This document shows positions 28,052 through 36,094 of a stretch of DNA of 64,000 nucleotides, one piece after another. Every line of letters begins with the position of its first letter. The first letter of the stretch is position 1. A program made the translations under genes and the position numbers. The DNA comes from Bacteroidaceae bacterium (GTDB taxonomy: Bacteria; Bacteroidota; Bacteroidia; Bacteroidales; Bacteroidaceae): assembly GCA_017379075.1 (NCBI GenBank), contig JAFNXL010000014.1, forward strand, positions 1-64,000, read 5' to 3'. The notes below the pieces were generated by a model. It ran no database searches, was not told where the DNA came from, and saw nothing but the letters and a program-made list of their open reading frames with translations.

Positions 28052-29212
28052 ATGAAAATAACAGACACAATACGCTATATAGGCGTTGATGATTTAGATA
28101 TAGACCTTTTTGAAAGCCAATATGTTGTACCCGAAGGCATGAGCTATAACAGCTATGTGATCCTGGACGAGAAGATTGCGGTGATGGATACCGTGGATGC
28201 ACGCAAGGGCGAAGAATGGAAATCCAATCTGGCCGTTGTGCTTGACGGTCGCCAGCCCGACTATTTGGTGGTACATCATATGGAACCCGACCACGCCTCG
28301 CTCATTGCAGAAGCGGTGAATACTTATCCTGCGATGAAGGTGGTGCTTTCTGCTTCCGCGGCAAAAATGCTGCCCAACTTCTTTGAAGGAACGGACTTTG
28401 AGGGACGTATTCTGCCAGTGAAGGAGGGTGATACTCTTTCCCTGGGAACACATACACTGCAGTTTATAACCGCCCCCATGGTGCATTGGCCCGAGGTTAT
28501 TATGAGTTACGAACAGACAGAAAAGGTGTTGTTTGCCGCTGACGGCTTCGGCAAATTCGGCGCTTTGTGTAACGAGACGGATGATTGGGCATGTGAAGCT
28601 CGCCGCTACTATTTCAATATCTGTGGCAAGTACGGCGCTCAGGTGCAGGCAGTGCTTCAAAAAGCTGCCACATTGGACATTCGTACCATTTGCCCCTTGC
28701 ATGGTCCAGTGTTGTCGGGCGATCTTACTCCCTACCTTTCTTTATATGATACCTGGAGCCGTTACGAACCCGAGAGCGAAGGTGTTTTGGTGGCTTATGC
28801 CAGCATTCATGGCGGAACAGCGGCAGCGGCCCGCGAATTTGCGGAAATGTTGCGTGCCCGTGGAGCGGAAAAGGTGGTGCTGAGCGATTTGTCCCGCAGT
28901 GATATGGCAGAGGTGATTGAAGATGCGTTCCGCTATCCCCGTTTGGTATTGGCAGCCAGCAGTTATGACGCTGGTGTGTTCCCCGTAATGCACGATTTCC
29001 TTTATCATTTGCAGATAAAGAATTACCAGAAACGCCGCATCGGACTCATAGAGAACGGTTCCTGGGCACCTTGTGCGGCAAGGGCTATGCGTACTCTTAT
29101 AGAACCGATGAAAGAGATTACGTTGGTTGAACCCACTGTAACGATACGAAGCCGCATGAAACAGACGGACATCCCGGCCATGGAGGCTTTGGCCGATGCT
29201 ATTTTGGCGTAA
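28052..29212 (+). CDS. flavodiiron protein (FprA-type A-flavoprotein)
   Basis: A 386-residue cytoplasmic enzyme that reduces O2 to water, or NO to N2O, protecting anaerobes. The N-terminal metallo-beta-lactamase domain carries the diiron ligands H76-x-E78-x-D80-H81 (VHHMEPDHASLI), then His in MVHWPEV, Asp in FAADGFGKFG and His in PLHGPVLSG. The C-terminal flavodoxin domain (from about residue 250) starts with the FMN-phosphate loop YASIHGGTAAAA. It lies 11 bp after the GH10-like gene, an unexpected operon partner. No fused rubredoxin or reductase domain is present, so an external electron donor is needed. Confidence 0.93.
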   Translation: MKITDTIRYIGVDDLDIDLFESQYVVPEGMSYNSYVILDEKIAVMDTVDARKGEEWKSNLAVVLDGRQPDYLVVHHMEPDHASLIAEAVNTYPAMKVVLSASAAKMLPNFFEGTDFEGRILPVKEGDTLSLGTHTLQFITAPMVHWPEVIMSYEQTEKVLFAADGFGKFGALCNETDDWACEARRYYFNICGKYGAQVQAVLQKAATLDIRTICPLHGPVLSGDLTPYLSLYDTWSRYEPESEGVLVAYASIHGGTAAAAREFAEMLRARGAEKVVLSDLSRSDMAEVIEDAFRYPRLVLAASSYDAGVFPVMHDFLYHLQIKNYQKRRIGLIENGSWAPCAARAMRTLIEPMKEITLVEPTVTIRSRMKQTDIPAMEALADAILA

Positions 29213-29275
29213 TGCTAAGGAACTGATATATTGCTTTTAGGGAAGTTGAAGACATTTTGTATGTATAATTAGAGA

Positions 29276-29360
29276 ACCCTGGAAGGGAGTGTAGGACAAA
29301 GCCGGTGGGTGTTAACCCCCGGCTAGGTAACAACAATAAAGAGCCCTAAAGGGGCGAAAG
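29276..29360. repeat. REP-like palindromes upstream of the transposase gene
   Basis: Three imperfect hairpins: ACCCTGGAAGGGAG (29276 onward), GCCGGTGGGT-GTTA-ACCCCCGGC (29301-29323), and GCCCTAAAGGGGCGAAAG (29343-29360). The last is the near reverse complement of the CTTTCGCCCTTTCAGGGC block downstream of the gene. Confidence 0.65.
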
Positions 29361-29375
29361 AAAACATAGCGAAGA

Positions 29376-29831
29376 ATGGCCAGTTCATTAGTGAAGATTG
29401 ACGTTCATCTTATATTCCACGTCAAAAAGGCTGGAGTGAAAATGCTTGGTGGAGATTTGCCTCGTATTTTCCAGTATGTTGGCGGAATTATCAAAAGGAT
29501 GGATGGAATTCCTTATGCAGTGGGAGGTGTACAAAACCACATTCACATACTGGCCTCTCTTCCTAAATTCATGGCATTGACAGATTTTGTCAGAGTAATA
29601 AAGTCAAACAGCAGCAAATGGATAAAGCAATTGGATACACATTATACGGAATTTGCATGGCAAGATGGTTATGGAGCATTTTCTGTTAGCCCGTCGCTGC
29701 TTGACAAAACAATTCAATACATTCATCAGCAGGAAGAACACCATAGAAAAAGAAGTTTCCAAGATGAATATAGATTGTTCTTGGAGGCTTACGGGATAGA
29801 TTATGACGCAAGATATGTATTTGCCGACTGA
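29376..29831 (+). CDS. REP-associated tyrosine transposase-like protein (IS200-type, Y1 HUH)
   Basis: A 151-residue single-domain Y1 transposase. The HUH pair is H55 and H57 in GGVQNHIHIL; the catalytic tyrosine is probably Y115 in IQYIHQQEEHH, with the accompanying Gln one turn later. AWQDGYGAFSVS is a further family motif. The gene is single in the window and lacks the paired left and right ends of a mobile IS200 copy; instead it is bracketed by short palindromes, as RAYT genes are. RAYT proteins bind and nick REP hairpins in single-stranded DNA. An accessory IS605 tnpB is absent. Confidence 0.85.
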   Translation: MASSLVKIDVHLIFHVKKAGVKMLGGDLPRIFQYVGGIIKRMDGIPYAVGGVQNHIHILASLPKFMALTDFVRVIKSNSSKWIKQLDTHYTEFAWQDGYGAFSVSPSLLDKTIQYIHQQEEHHRKRSFQDEYRLFLEAYGIDYDARYVFAD

Positions 29832-29838
29832 CAACTAT

Positions 29839-29924
29839 CTTTCGCCCTTTCAGGGCTACTTTTTAAACGGCACATTTATCGGGGGGTGACACCCCCGTCT
29901 GTGTTCTTATAACCCTTTCAGGGT
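29839..29924. repeat. REP-like palindromes downstream of the transposase gene
   Basis: GCCCTTTCAGGGC (29844-29856), GGGGGGTGACACCCCC (29881-29896) and ACCCTTTCAGGGT (29912-29924). The first and third share the CCCT-TTC-AGGG hairpin; the second resembles the hairpin at 16994-17009. Confidence 0.75.
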
Positions 29925-29957
29925 ATTTTGAACGTTTCGCCCTCAACGACAACTCTC

Positions 29958-30548
29958 CTAAATCTCATAAATATCCAGATAACCATTCATGACGGCATAG
30001 ATGGTAAGGCCGGACACGTTGCGGATTCCCAGTTTTTGCATGATGCTTTTGCGATGGGAGATGACAGTTGTGAGTGAGATACAGAGCCGTTCCGCAATTT
30101 CCTTGTTTATACAGCCACGGGCAATGAGAACAAGTACCTCCACCTCGCGTGGAGACAGTCCGCAAGGCTCTTCCCAGGGCGTGCGGGGCGGCAGGTTGCG
30201 GCCGTGCGCATGGGCCGGTTGCATTAGTTGCAGCATAGAACGCACCAAGCCTTCTTCGTTTTGTGTGACGTCCAGTACATGGAAATCGCTGGTTTGTGGT
30301 AATGTGCCCAATCCCCTGACCAGAACAACGGTGCGTGCCCTGCGTTCCATAAAGAAGGCGTTGTGCTCCACCAGCATCTGTGCCTCAATAAAATAATGGA
30401 CAAAGGCGTCCGGACAGTCGCAGACCAGTTGTCTGAAAGTATGGAAGGTACGCACCTCGGCTTGGGGCACAATGCGGTTTAGCAATGCTTTCAAACCCAA
30501 CTGTGTGAGTACGTTAGAGTCTAATATGGCTATTTCGGGCACGTTCAT
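29958..30548 (-). CDS. LuxR-family regulator with degenerate receiver
   Basis: A 196-residue DNA-binding protein. The C-terminal LuxR/FixJ helix-turn-helix is clear (GLSPREVEVLVLIARG, NKEIAERLCISLTTVISHRKSIMQKLG). The N-terminal half is shaped like a receiver (EIAILDSNVLTQLGLKALL) but where the phosphorylated Asp on strand 3 would stand there is VHYFIEAQML, so phosphorylation is unlikely. No histidine kinase lies beside it. It is divergent from cstA and probably controls it, by analogy with regulators paired with pyruvate/peptide transporters; that link is inference. Confidence 0.82.
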   Translation of the reverse strand: MNVPEIAILDSNVLTQLGLKALLNRIVPQAEVRTFHTFRQLVCDCPDAFVHYFIEAQMLVEHNAFFMERRARTVVLVRGLGTLPQTSDFHVLDVTQNEEGLVRSMLQLMQPAHAHGRNLPPRTPWEEPCGLSPREVEVLVLIARGCINKEIAERLCISLTTVISHRKSIMQKLGIRNVSGLTIYAVMNGYLDIYEI

Positions 30549-30592
30549 GCCACAAAGTTAGTGTTTTTTCATGAGATTCGTTCGAAAAATGT

Positions 30593-30600
30593 TATCTTTG
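30593..30600 (+). promoter_or_regulatory. TAnnTTTG box for cstA
   Basis: TATCTTTG, 30 nt before the ATG at 30631. It lies inside the longer upstream reading frame and so excludes the ATG at 30571. Confidence 0.6.
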
Positions 30601-30630
30601 CATATCATTAACTTAAAAAATACAGATATT

Positions 30631-32049
30631 ATGGTTACTTTTTATGTTGCTTTGGCGTGTCTGATTTTAGGATACGTTGTCTATGGCGCTTTTGTAGAAA
30701 AGATTTTTGGTGTTGATTCCAATCGCAAAACACCATGTTATACCAAGACAGACGGGGTGGATTACATACCCATGCCCACCTGGAAAGTCTTCCTCATCCA
30801 GTTTCTGAACATCGCCGGCACAGGCCCCATCTTCGGCGCCATCATGGGAATCCTTTTTGGACCTGCAGCCTATTTGTGGATTGTTTTCGGCTGTATCTTT
30901 GCCGGAGCGGTGCATGATTTCCTTAGCGGAATGATTAGTTTGCGTCAGGACGGCGCTTCACTTCCCGAGATTGTGGGCAATGAGTTAGGCCCCGTTGTCC
31001 GCAATGTCATGCGTGTGTGTGCCATGGTGCTGATGGTGCTGGTGGGAGCGGTGTTTGTAACCACACCCGCTGGACTACTTGCCAACATGACCAGCGGCTG
31101 GGGCGCTTGGGGAACCGTAGGCGTATGGAGTGCCGTCATTTTTATCTATTATATCTTGGCCACCTTGCTTCCCATTGATAAACTGATTGGCCGTATCTAT
31201 CCCGTCTTTGGCGTGGCTCTGTTGGTAATGGCAGTCGGTGTGGGCTATGGTGTGATGACCCATTCGGGTTGGATGCCTGAGGTGACGGACGGACTTGCCA
31301 GCCATCATCCCAAGGGACATGCCGTGCTGCCCATGCTGTGTATCACCGTGGCTTGTGGCGCCATCAGTGGTTTCCATGCCACCCAAAGTCCCATGATGGC
31401 ACGCTGTATGAAGAGCGAGCGCCTGGGCCGCCCTGTTTTCTACGGTGCAATGATTGTCGAGGGTATTGTGGCGCTGATCTGGGCTGCTGCCGCCATTAAG
31501 TTTGCAGGCAGTTACGAACGCCTTGCCGAAATGGGCAATCCGGCTGTGGTTGTGAATGAGATTTGTCAGAACTGGATGGGAACCTTGGGCGCCATCCTTG
31601 CCATCCTGGGTGTTGTGGCTGCTCCCATTACCAGTGGTGATACGGCTTTCCGTTCTGCCCGTCTGATTGCGGCCGACTTCCTCCGATTCCCACAGGACAA
31701 GTTGTGGCGTCGTCTGGCATTGTCCCTGCCCATATTCATACTCTCTGCCATTCTGATGGTAGTGGAATTCGATGTGCTGTGGCGCTATTTCGCATGGTTC
31801 AACCAGACTTTGGGAATGATCACCCTTTGGGCACTTTCCGTTTGGCTGGCACGTCACCAAAAGTGTTATTGGATTGCTTTGCTGCCTGCCATCTTTATGA
31901 CATTCATCATCCTCTGCTATATCCTCATGGCACCCGAAGGTTTCAAACTTCCTCTCAACGTGGCTGCGGCAGCCGGAGTGGTGATGGCGCTTTTCCTCAC
32001 GGTGTTGTTCTTCCGTTGGAAATCTAAACAAATCTTAAAAAATCAATGA
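30631..32049 (+). CDS. cstA: carbon starvation protein A family transporter
   Basis: A 472-residue polytopic inner-membrane protein of the CstA family (peptide or pyruvate uptake). Family landmarks include LACLILGYVVYGAFVEKIFG at the N-terminus, FNIAGTGPIFGAIMG-like sequence (LNIAGTGPIFGAIMG), GAVHDFLSGMISLRQDG, ISGFHATQSPMMARCM and VAAPITSGDTAFRSARLI. It is the short form, without the long C-terminal extension of E. coli CstA. The start ATG (MVTFYVALACL) follows the promoter. The divergent LuxR-type gene is probably its regulator. Confidence 0.92.
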   Translation: MVTFYVALACLILGYVVYGAFVEKIFGVDSNRKTPCYTKTDGVDYIPMPTWKVFLIQFLNIAGTGPIFGAIMGILFGPAAYLWIVFGCIFAGAVHDFLSGMISLRQDGASLPEIVGNELGPVVRNVMRVCAMVLMVLVGAVFVTTPAGLLANMTSGWGAWGTVGVWSAVIFIYYILATLLPIDKLIGRIYPVFGVALLVMAVGVGYGVMTHSGWMPEVTDGLASHHPKGHAVLPMLCITVACGAISGFHATQSPMMARCMKSERLGRPVFYGAMIVEGIVALIWAAAAIKFAGSYERLAEMGNPAVVVNEICQNWMGTLGAILAILGVVAAPITSGDTAFRSARLIAADFLRFPQDKLWRRLALSLPIFILSAILMVVEFDVLWRYFAWFNQTLGMITLWALSVWLARHQKCYWIALLPAIFMTFIILCYILMAPEGFKLPLNVAAAAGVVMALFLTVLFFRWKSKQILKNQ

Positions 32050-32052
32050 AAA

Positions 32053-32084
32053 TTTGGCAGAAAGAGCGATATTTCCTAACTTCG
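32053..32084 (+). promoter_or_regulatory. promoter of the small outer-membrane barrel gene
   Basis: TTTG (32053-32056), 20 bp, then TAACTTCG (32077-32084), one mismatch from TAnnTTTG; 22 nt before the ATG. Confidence 0.6.
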
Positions 32085-32106
32085 TGGTGACAAAAAAGAA
32101 AAGCGT

Positions 32107-32598
32107 ATGAAAAAAATTATCTTTACTCTGCTACTCGCAGTATTTTCTCTGAGTGCTTCGGCACAGTTTGAACAGTACACCTCTTATCTCAACACCTCGC
32201 TTACAGGTCTGAATCTGTCCTACAGCAAGGACCAAAAGGTTACCTTCGGCATGCAGGCCACCGGCGGTTTCTTTGTGGTGGACGATTGGATGCTCTATGG
32301 CCGTTTTGGCTATAACCACCAGTTTGTGAAGAACGGAACCGATGTGAACAACGTGCAAATAGGCGCCGGCACCCGCTATTACATCCAGCAGAACGGCATC
32401 TATCTGGGCATCGGACTGCAATATGAACACCGCGCTCCCAACCACAATTACGTGCAGTTGACGCCAGAGGTGGGATATTGCTTCTTCCTGAACCAGCATG
32501 TAACCATAGAACCGGCAGTCTACTACGACCTTTGTATGAACAAGTTCTCCGAGGGTAGTACCGTAGGCCTGAAAGTGGGCTTCGGCTTCTTCTTCTGA
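32107..32598 (+). CDS. small outer-membrane beta-barrel protein
   Basis: A 163-residue protein with signal peptide MKKIIFTLLLAVFSLSASA-Q and an 8-strand-type OMP barrel: alternating strands such as KVTFGMQATGGFFVVDDWM, GRFGYNHQFV, GAGTRYYIQQNGIYLGIGL and a C-terminal strand ending in GFGFFF. No enzymatic or binding motif is visible. It is monocistronic with its own promoter and terminator. Confidence 0.8.
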   Translation: MKKIIFTLLLAVFSLSASAQFEQYTSYLNTSLTGLNLSYSKDQKVTFGMQATGGFFVVDDWMLYGRFGYNHQFVKNGTDVNNVQIGAGTRYYIQQNGIYLGIGLQYEHRAPNHNYVQLTPEVGYCFFLNQHVTIEPAVYYDLCMNKFSEGSTVGLKVGFGFFF

Positions 32599-32620
32599 TG
32601 AATTATTAATTCGAACGTAT

Positions 32621-32665
32621 AAACCCGTCTGGCACAACTCCCGTTTTGTGCCATGCGGGTTTTTC
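32621..32665 (+). terminator. terminator of the barrel gene
   Basis: Nested inverted repeat AAACCCG...GGCACAA...TTGTGCC...CGGGTTTTT with a T tail. Confidence 0.85.
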
Positions 32666-32685
32666 TTTTACAGAAATTATAAGGT

Positions 32686-33504
32686 ATGCGTATAACTGTT
32701 TTGGTGGAGAACACGGGGCCTGAAGAATTTGCCATTGAGCATGGGCTGAGCCTTCATGTCCGAATGGACGATGGACATCAGATCCTTTTTGACATGGGGC
32801 AGAGCGACGCTTTTGTCCGCAATGCCGCCCGTCTGCACATTGATTTGCAAGAGGTGGACTATGCCGTCCTCTCGCACGGACATTACGACCACGGCGGTGG
32901 GCTTCCCCATTTCCTTCCCCTCAATGCCCATGCGCCGGTCTATGTGCATGGGGAAGCATTCCGGCCACACTATTCCCTACGCGAGAACGGACTAGCTTTT
33001 ATCGGCCTTGATTCCGCTCTCGAAGAACATCCTCAGATACACTTTTGCAACGGCGTTTTTTCGCTTCCCTCGGGAGGAAAAATATTTTCCCTCGGGAGGG
33101 AAAAAACAGACAGCCCTCCAGGCAACCGTTGGCTTTATGGACCGGACAAGCAGAAGCATGACACCTTTTGTCACGAACAGAACCTGTTGCTGGAAGAGGG
33201 TGGGCACACCGTCCTTTTTGCCGGCTGTGCCCATAAAGGAATTGTCTCCATCATGCAGGAAGCCACACGCCTTGCAGGCCGCCCGCCCACCCATGTCTTT
33301 GCCGGCATGCATTTGGTCAAGAGCGGGCTCTCGCGTCAGGAAGAGGAACGTTATATCCATGACTTGGCCCAATCTCTCCGCGCCTTTCCCCATTGCCATT
33401 ATTACACCATGCATTGCACAGGCGTGGAGCAGTTTGAAAAACTCCGCACCCTCATGCCCGGCCGCATCTCCTATCTTGGCACAGGCGAGGCGGTGGAACT
33501 CTGA
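32686..33504 (+). CDS. metallo-beta-lactamase-fold hydrolase
   Basis: A 272-residue cytoplasmic protein. The metal-binding motif H64-x-H66-x-D68-H69 is in SHGHYDHGGGL; later ligands are probably His in FAGCAHKGIVSI and His in YYTMHCTG. It resembles the family named for dihydropterin-aminobenzene 5'-phosphate synthase (MptB-like annotation), whose true bacterial role is unclear. Residues 125-140 (FFSLPSGGKIFSLGREK) are encoded by two 22-bp-spaced palindromes and may be an in-frame repeat insertion, since they are not typical of the family. Monocistronic. Confidence 0.8.
   Translation: MRITVLVENTGPEEFAIEHGLSLHVRMDDGHQILFDMGQSDAFVRNAARLHIDLQEVDYAVLSHGHYDHGGGLPHFLPLNAHAPVYVHGEAFRPHYSLRENGLAFIGLDSALEEHPQIHFCNGVFSLPSGGKIFSLGREKTDSPPGNRWLYGPDKQKHDTFCHEQNLLLEEGGHTVLFAGCAHKGIVSIMQEATRLAGRPPTHVFAGMHLVKSGLSRQEEERYIHDLAQSLRAFPHCHYYTMHCTGVEQFEKLRTLMPGRISYLGTGEAVEL
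33065..33104. repeat. two 22-bp-spaced palindromes inside a coding sequence
   Basis: TTCCCTCGGGAGGAAA (33065-33080) and TTTCCCTCGGGAGGGAAAA (33086-33104), both with CCCTC-GG-GAGG(G) stems starting 22 bp apart. They are read in frame in the metallo-hydrolase gene. Confidence 0.75.
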
Positions 33505-33613
33505 TTGTTCCTCTGCCTGCCTCCAAGCCTCCTTTTGAGATGGTTAAATGGGTCTGTGACTCGCTCGCGGGCATATTGTGGAATCAGAAAATAGAGACAA
33601 AGGTAATTGGATA

Positions 33614-33625
33614 CCCCCCCCCCCC
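33614..33625. repeat. homopolymer of 12 C
   Basis: A run of twelve C between the convergent ends of the metallo-hydrolase and ars permease genes. It is not in a promoter or reading frame. Confidence 0.9.
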
Positions 33626-33675
33626 TCTTGATGGCAACCCATGTCTGACGGCTCAAATCCCCGGAACATACATAC

Positions 33676-34644
33676 TTATAGAATCCAGTTGAACAAGTAG
33701 CCAGATACGATAATCAACATGGTAACCACACTGAAGAATATGCCTATCAATCGCCATGTCATCACCTTTTTAAGCATTGTGGCTTCTGGAATTGAAAGTC
33801 CGATAACCGCCATCATAAAAACGATGGCAGTGCCAAGCGGAATGCCCTTTGCTACAAAAACTTCGATGATGGGTACAATGCCCGCTGCATTGGCATACAT
33901 CGGTGCGGCAAGGATGACGGCAAGCGGCACACCCCACCAATTCTCTGCAGACAGGTACTGCTCAAAGAAACCTTCGGGTACATAGCCGTGCATTGTGGCT
34001 CCAATGCCTATGCCCATCAAGATATATAGCAATACACCTTGCACAATGCTCAACGAGTCACGCATAATGGCAGGTATGCGCTTTATGAACGGTGCTTTTT
34101 CGGCCTCCCATTGTTTACACAATTCAGAGGATTGAATCTGTGCAGCTTTCACCCAATTGCTCAAATATGGTTCGAGGTGCATACGACAAAAAATAAGTCC
34201 CGCAATCATTGACAGCACCGTTCCGCTGACGATGTAAATTAGCGTTGCCTTCACTCCAAATGAACCGAGAAACATCGCCACCGCCACTTCGCTAACCAAT
34301 GGCGAGGCAATAAGGAACGTCAGTGTTACGCCCAATGGTATCCCGCCCTTGACAAAACCAATGAAGAGTGGTACGGAAGAGCATGAACAGAATGGTGTTA
34401 TGCCACCGAACAGAGCAGCCAAGAAGTAGTCAAGGCCATACAATTTGTGTGTGGCGAGGTAATGGCGCAGTCGCTCTACCGGGAAGTAGGAATTGATTAT
34501 GCCCATAATAAAACTGATGCTGAAGAGCAGGATTATAATCTTGACGCTGTCATAAAAGAAAAAATTGACAGCCGTTCCCAATGGCGTGGTGGCATCCAAT
34601 CCGAAAATGCCATAGACCAGCCAATCTGCAAAGTGCTGTATCAT
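33676..34644 (-). CDS. arsP: ArsP/YraQ-type permease, organoarsenical efflux candidate
   Basis: A 322-residue inner-membrane permease with about eight to ten membrane segments in two repeats. The first repeat contains the family motif GGITPFCSCSSVPLFIGF (Cys86, Cys88), the second AAPMYANAAGIVPIIEVF. ArsP proteins export trivalent organoarsenicals; related permeases of the same superfamily handle other metals, so the arsenic assignment leans on context. The ATG at 34644 forms an ATGA overlap with the mini-thioredoxin stop, so it is preferred to the GTG at 34656. Last gene of the leftward ars unit. Confidence 0.82.
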   Translation of the reverse strand: MIQHFADWLVYGIFGLDATTPLGTAVNFFFYDSVKIIILLFSISFIMGIINSYFPVERLRHYLATHKLYGLDYFLAALFGGITPFCSCSSVPLFIGFVKGGIPLGVTLTFLIASPLVSEVAVAMFLGSFGVKATLIYIVSGTVLSMIAGLIFCRMHLEPYLSNWVKAAQIQSSELCKQWEAEKAPFIKRIPAIMRDSLSIVQGVLLYILMGIGIGATMHGYVPEGFFEQYLSAENWWGVPLAVILAAPMYANAAGIVPIIEVFVAKGIPLGTAIVFMMAVIGLSIPEATMLKKVMTWRLIGIFFSVVTMLIIVSGYLFNWIL

Positions 34645-34874
34645 ACGCCTAACCACTTTTTAATTTCCTTTTCACTCGGCACGGAACCCTTGGATCTCAC
34701 TTCTCCATCAATGACCACAACTGGGGTGGCGAGGATGTTGTGGCTCATAATTTCCATAATATCCTCGACCTTTGTTAGTGTTGCATGGACATTGTTTTCC
34801 TTGATGACTTTTTCAATGATTGCATAGGTTGTCTTGCATTTACTACAACCCGTTCCTAAAACCTTGATTTCCAT
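34641..34874 (-). CDS. mini-thioredoxin (redox-active disulfide protein)
   Basis: A 77-residue thioredoxin-fold protein with C10-SK-C13 in GTGCSKCKTTYA and the cis-Pro loop ATPVVVIDGE. Proteins of this size often neighbour ArsP-type permeases. It may deliver electrons to ArsC or ArsF, or chaperone the arsenical to the permease. The start is the ATG giving MEIKVLGTG, five bases after arsG; the longer open frame upstream is the shadow of arsG. Its stop overlaps the permease start. Confidence 0.85.
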   Translation of the reverse strand: MEIKVLGTGCSKCKTTYAIIEKVIKENNVHATLTKVEDIMEIMSHNILATPVVVIDGEVRSKGSVPSEKEIKKWLGV

Positions 34875-34879
34875 AATTC

Positions 34880-35587
34880 CTAAAAATAAATAGTTAAACA
34901 ATAATAGATTCCAATGGCAATGAATAGCACGCCCACCGTTATATTTAGCCACTTCTGCATGGTTTGCATCTTGCCATAGGCCGTTCCTATCTGTCCTGCG
35001 CAGAAAGCCAATATCCATGCCACCACAAGTACGGGCAATGCGGTTGCTACGGCAAAGAATATTGGGAGCATGTAGCCCATTGTTGTGCTTGCGGACATAG
35101 GGATTAGCATTCCGAAATAGAACACCCCACTTGTTGGACAAAACGTCAAGGCAAACAGCACACCTAACAGCAACGCACCGGCACCCCCTTGTCTGGCAAG
35201 CCAATCGCCCTTGCCGCCAAAGCCAAACGAAGGCAAATTGATTCGGTTGCCGAAGAGCATAAACAGCCCGATAAGCAGCAAGGCCGGAGGAAGCATCATT
35301 TCGCCATAGGTGGCAATGAAGTTCTGAATGCCGAAAACGCTTGCGCCACTTCGTAGAACGGCAATCAGTACCACGCCAAGTAGCGTGTAGGCGATAGTGC
35401 GTCCCAAGGCATAGAGCAGACCTTGCAACAACACCCCTTTCCGGTTTCCGATACGCTTTCCGATATAGCCGATGGCCGCGATGTTGGTTGCCAGCGGACA
35501 GGGCGAAAGTGCAGTGAGCAGACCGAGCAGAAATGCCGTTACTGCAGGTGTTGTGGAACTATCCAACAATGATTGAAGCCACTCCAT
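34880..35587 (-). CDS. arsG: ArsG-family aromatic arsenical efflux permease (CcdA/DsbD-like)
   Basis: A 235-residue protein with six to seven membrane segments, of the CcdA/DsbD superfamily. The paired cysteines expected in the first and fourth helices are Cys30 in TALSPCPLATN and Cys150 in LTFCPTSGVFYFG. In the described ArsEFG systems ArsG exports aromatic aminoarsenicals formed from nitro-arsenicals such as roxarsone. Here it directly follows arsF (4 bp gap) and precedes the mini-thioredoxin, supporting that reading. A plain CcdA role is the alternative. Confidence 0.82.
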   Translation of the reverse strand: MEWLQSLLDSSTTPAVTAFLLGLLTALSPCPLATNIAAIGYIGKRIGNRKGVLLQGLLYALGRTIAYTLLGVVLIAVLRSGASVFGIQNFIATYGEMMLPPALLLIGLFMLFGNRINLPSFGFGGKGDWLARQGGAGALLLGVLFALTFCPTSGVFYFGMLIPMSASTTMGYMLPIFFAVATALPVLVVAWILAFCAGQIGTAYGKMQTMQKWLNITVGVLFIAIGIYYCLTIYF

Positions 35588-35591
35588 AGCA

Positions 35592-36023
35592 TTAGTTGTT
35601 TAGCATTTCTGAAATTTGTTCTGATAAACCGGCCTTGAACTTGTTGGGAGCGGTGCGGGCATTGCCAAAAGCGAACTCCGTCAGGTTTGTCGAACATTCC
35701 TTTCCATCTTTGTCGTGATCCACGAGGATAAGTGATGACCAACTGACCCCATATTTCTCGGCAAGCGCCCCTTCTTTGCTAATATCCACCGAACGAAATT
35801 CCAACTTGCCACTTTTCAACTGCTCTGCATAAGCCGATTCTAGCAACGCGTTGGTATTTTTCTCGATTGCCATACAAGTTGCACAACGTTGCGTCCCGTG
35901 AAAGTATAACACTTCCACCACATCTTTTTTCGTCTGCTGATGTGCTGCCATACTTTTGGACTTGCCATCCGTGCAAGCCACCGTCCCCACGCATAGGGCG
36001 GTCATCAATAAAACATTCTTCAT
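35592..36023 (-). CDS. arsF: ArsF-family lipoprotein (nitroaromatic-arsenical reductase subunit)
   Basis: A 143-residue exported lipoprotein-like thioredoxin-fold protein: signal peptide with lipobox-like GTVAC (Cys17) and a redox pair C47-AT-C50 in HGTQRCATCMAIE. This matches the ArsF family, reported as part of a system reducing nitro groups on aromatic arsenicals. The start is the ATG giving MKNVLLMTALCVG; the reading frame continues upstream through the ArsR-type operator and is not coding there. First gene of the arsF-arsG-thioredoxin-arsP unit. Confidence 0.8.
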   Translation of the reverse strand: MKNVLLMTALCVGTVACTDGKSKSMAAHQQTKKDVVEVLYFHGTQRCATCMAIEKNTNALLESAYAEQLKSGKLEFRSVDISKEGALAEKYGVSWSSLILVDHDKDGKECSTNLTEFAFGNARTAPNKFKAGLSEQISEMLNN

Positions 36024-36048
36024 AAGTGTGAAATTATAATTATTTGTA

Positions 36049-36066
36049 GTTCGCAAAACAACGAAC
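36049..36066 (-). promoter_or_regulatory. ArsR-type operator upstream of arsF
   Basis: GTTCGCAAAACAACGAAC is an inverted repeat of the form TTCG-N8-CGAA, 25 nt before the arsF ATG. Read leftward it contains TTGTTTTG, one base off TAnnTTTG. The same pattern recurs at 37217 and 37603. Confidence 0.7.
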
Positions 36067-36094
36067 ATTATGTGTAAAAAAATGACAATGGGAA

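Noticed and set aside
29376..29831. Intact mobile IS200 element
   Set aside because: No element ends and no second copy in the window; the flanking hairpins fit a domesticated REP-type transposase better.
33614..33625. Poly-C phase-variation switch
   Set aside because: It is between two 3' ends, not in a promoter or the start of a gene.
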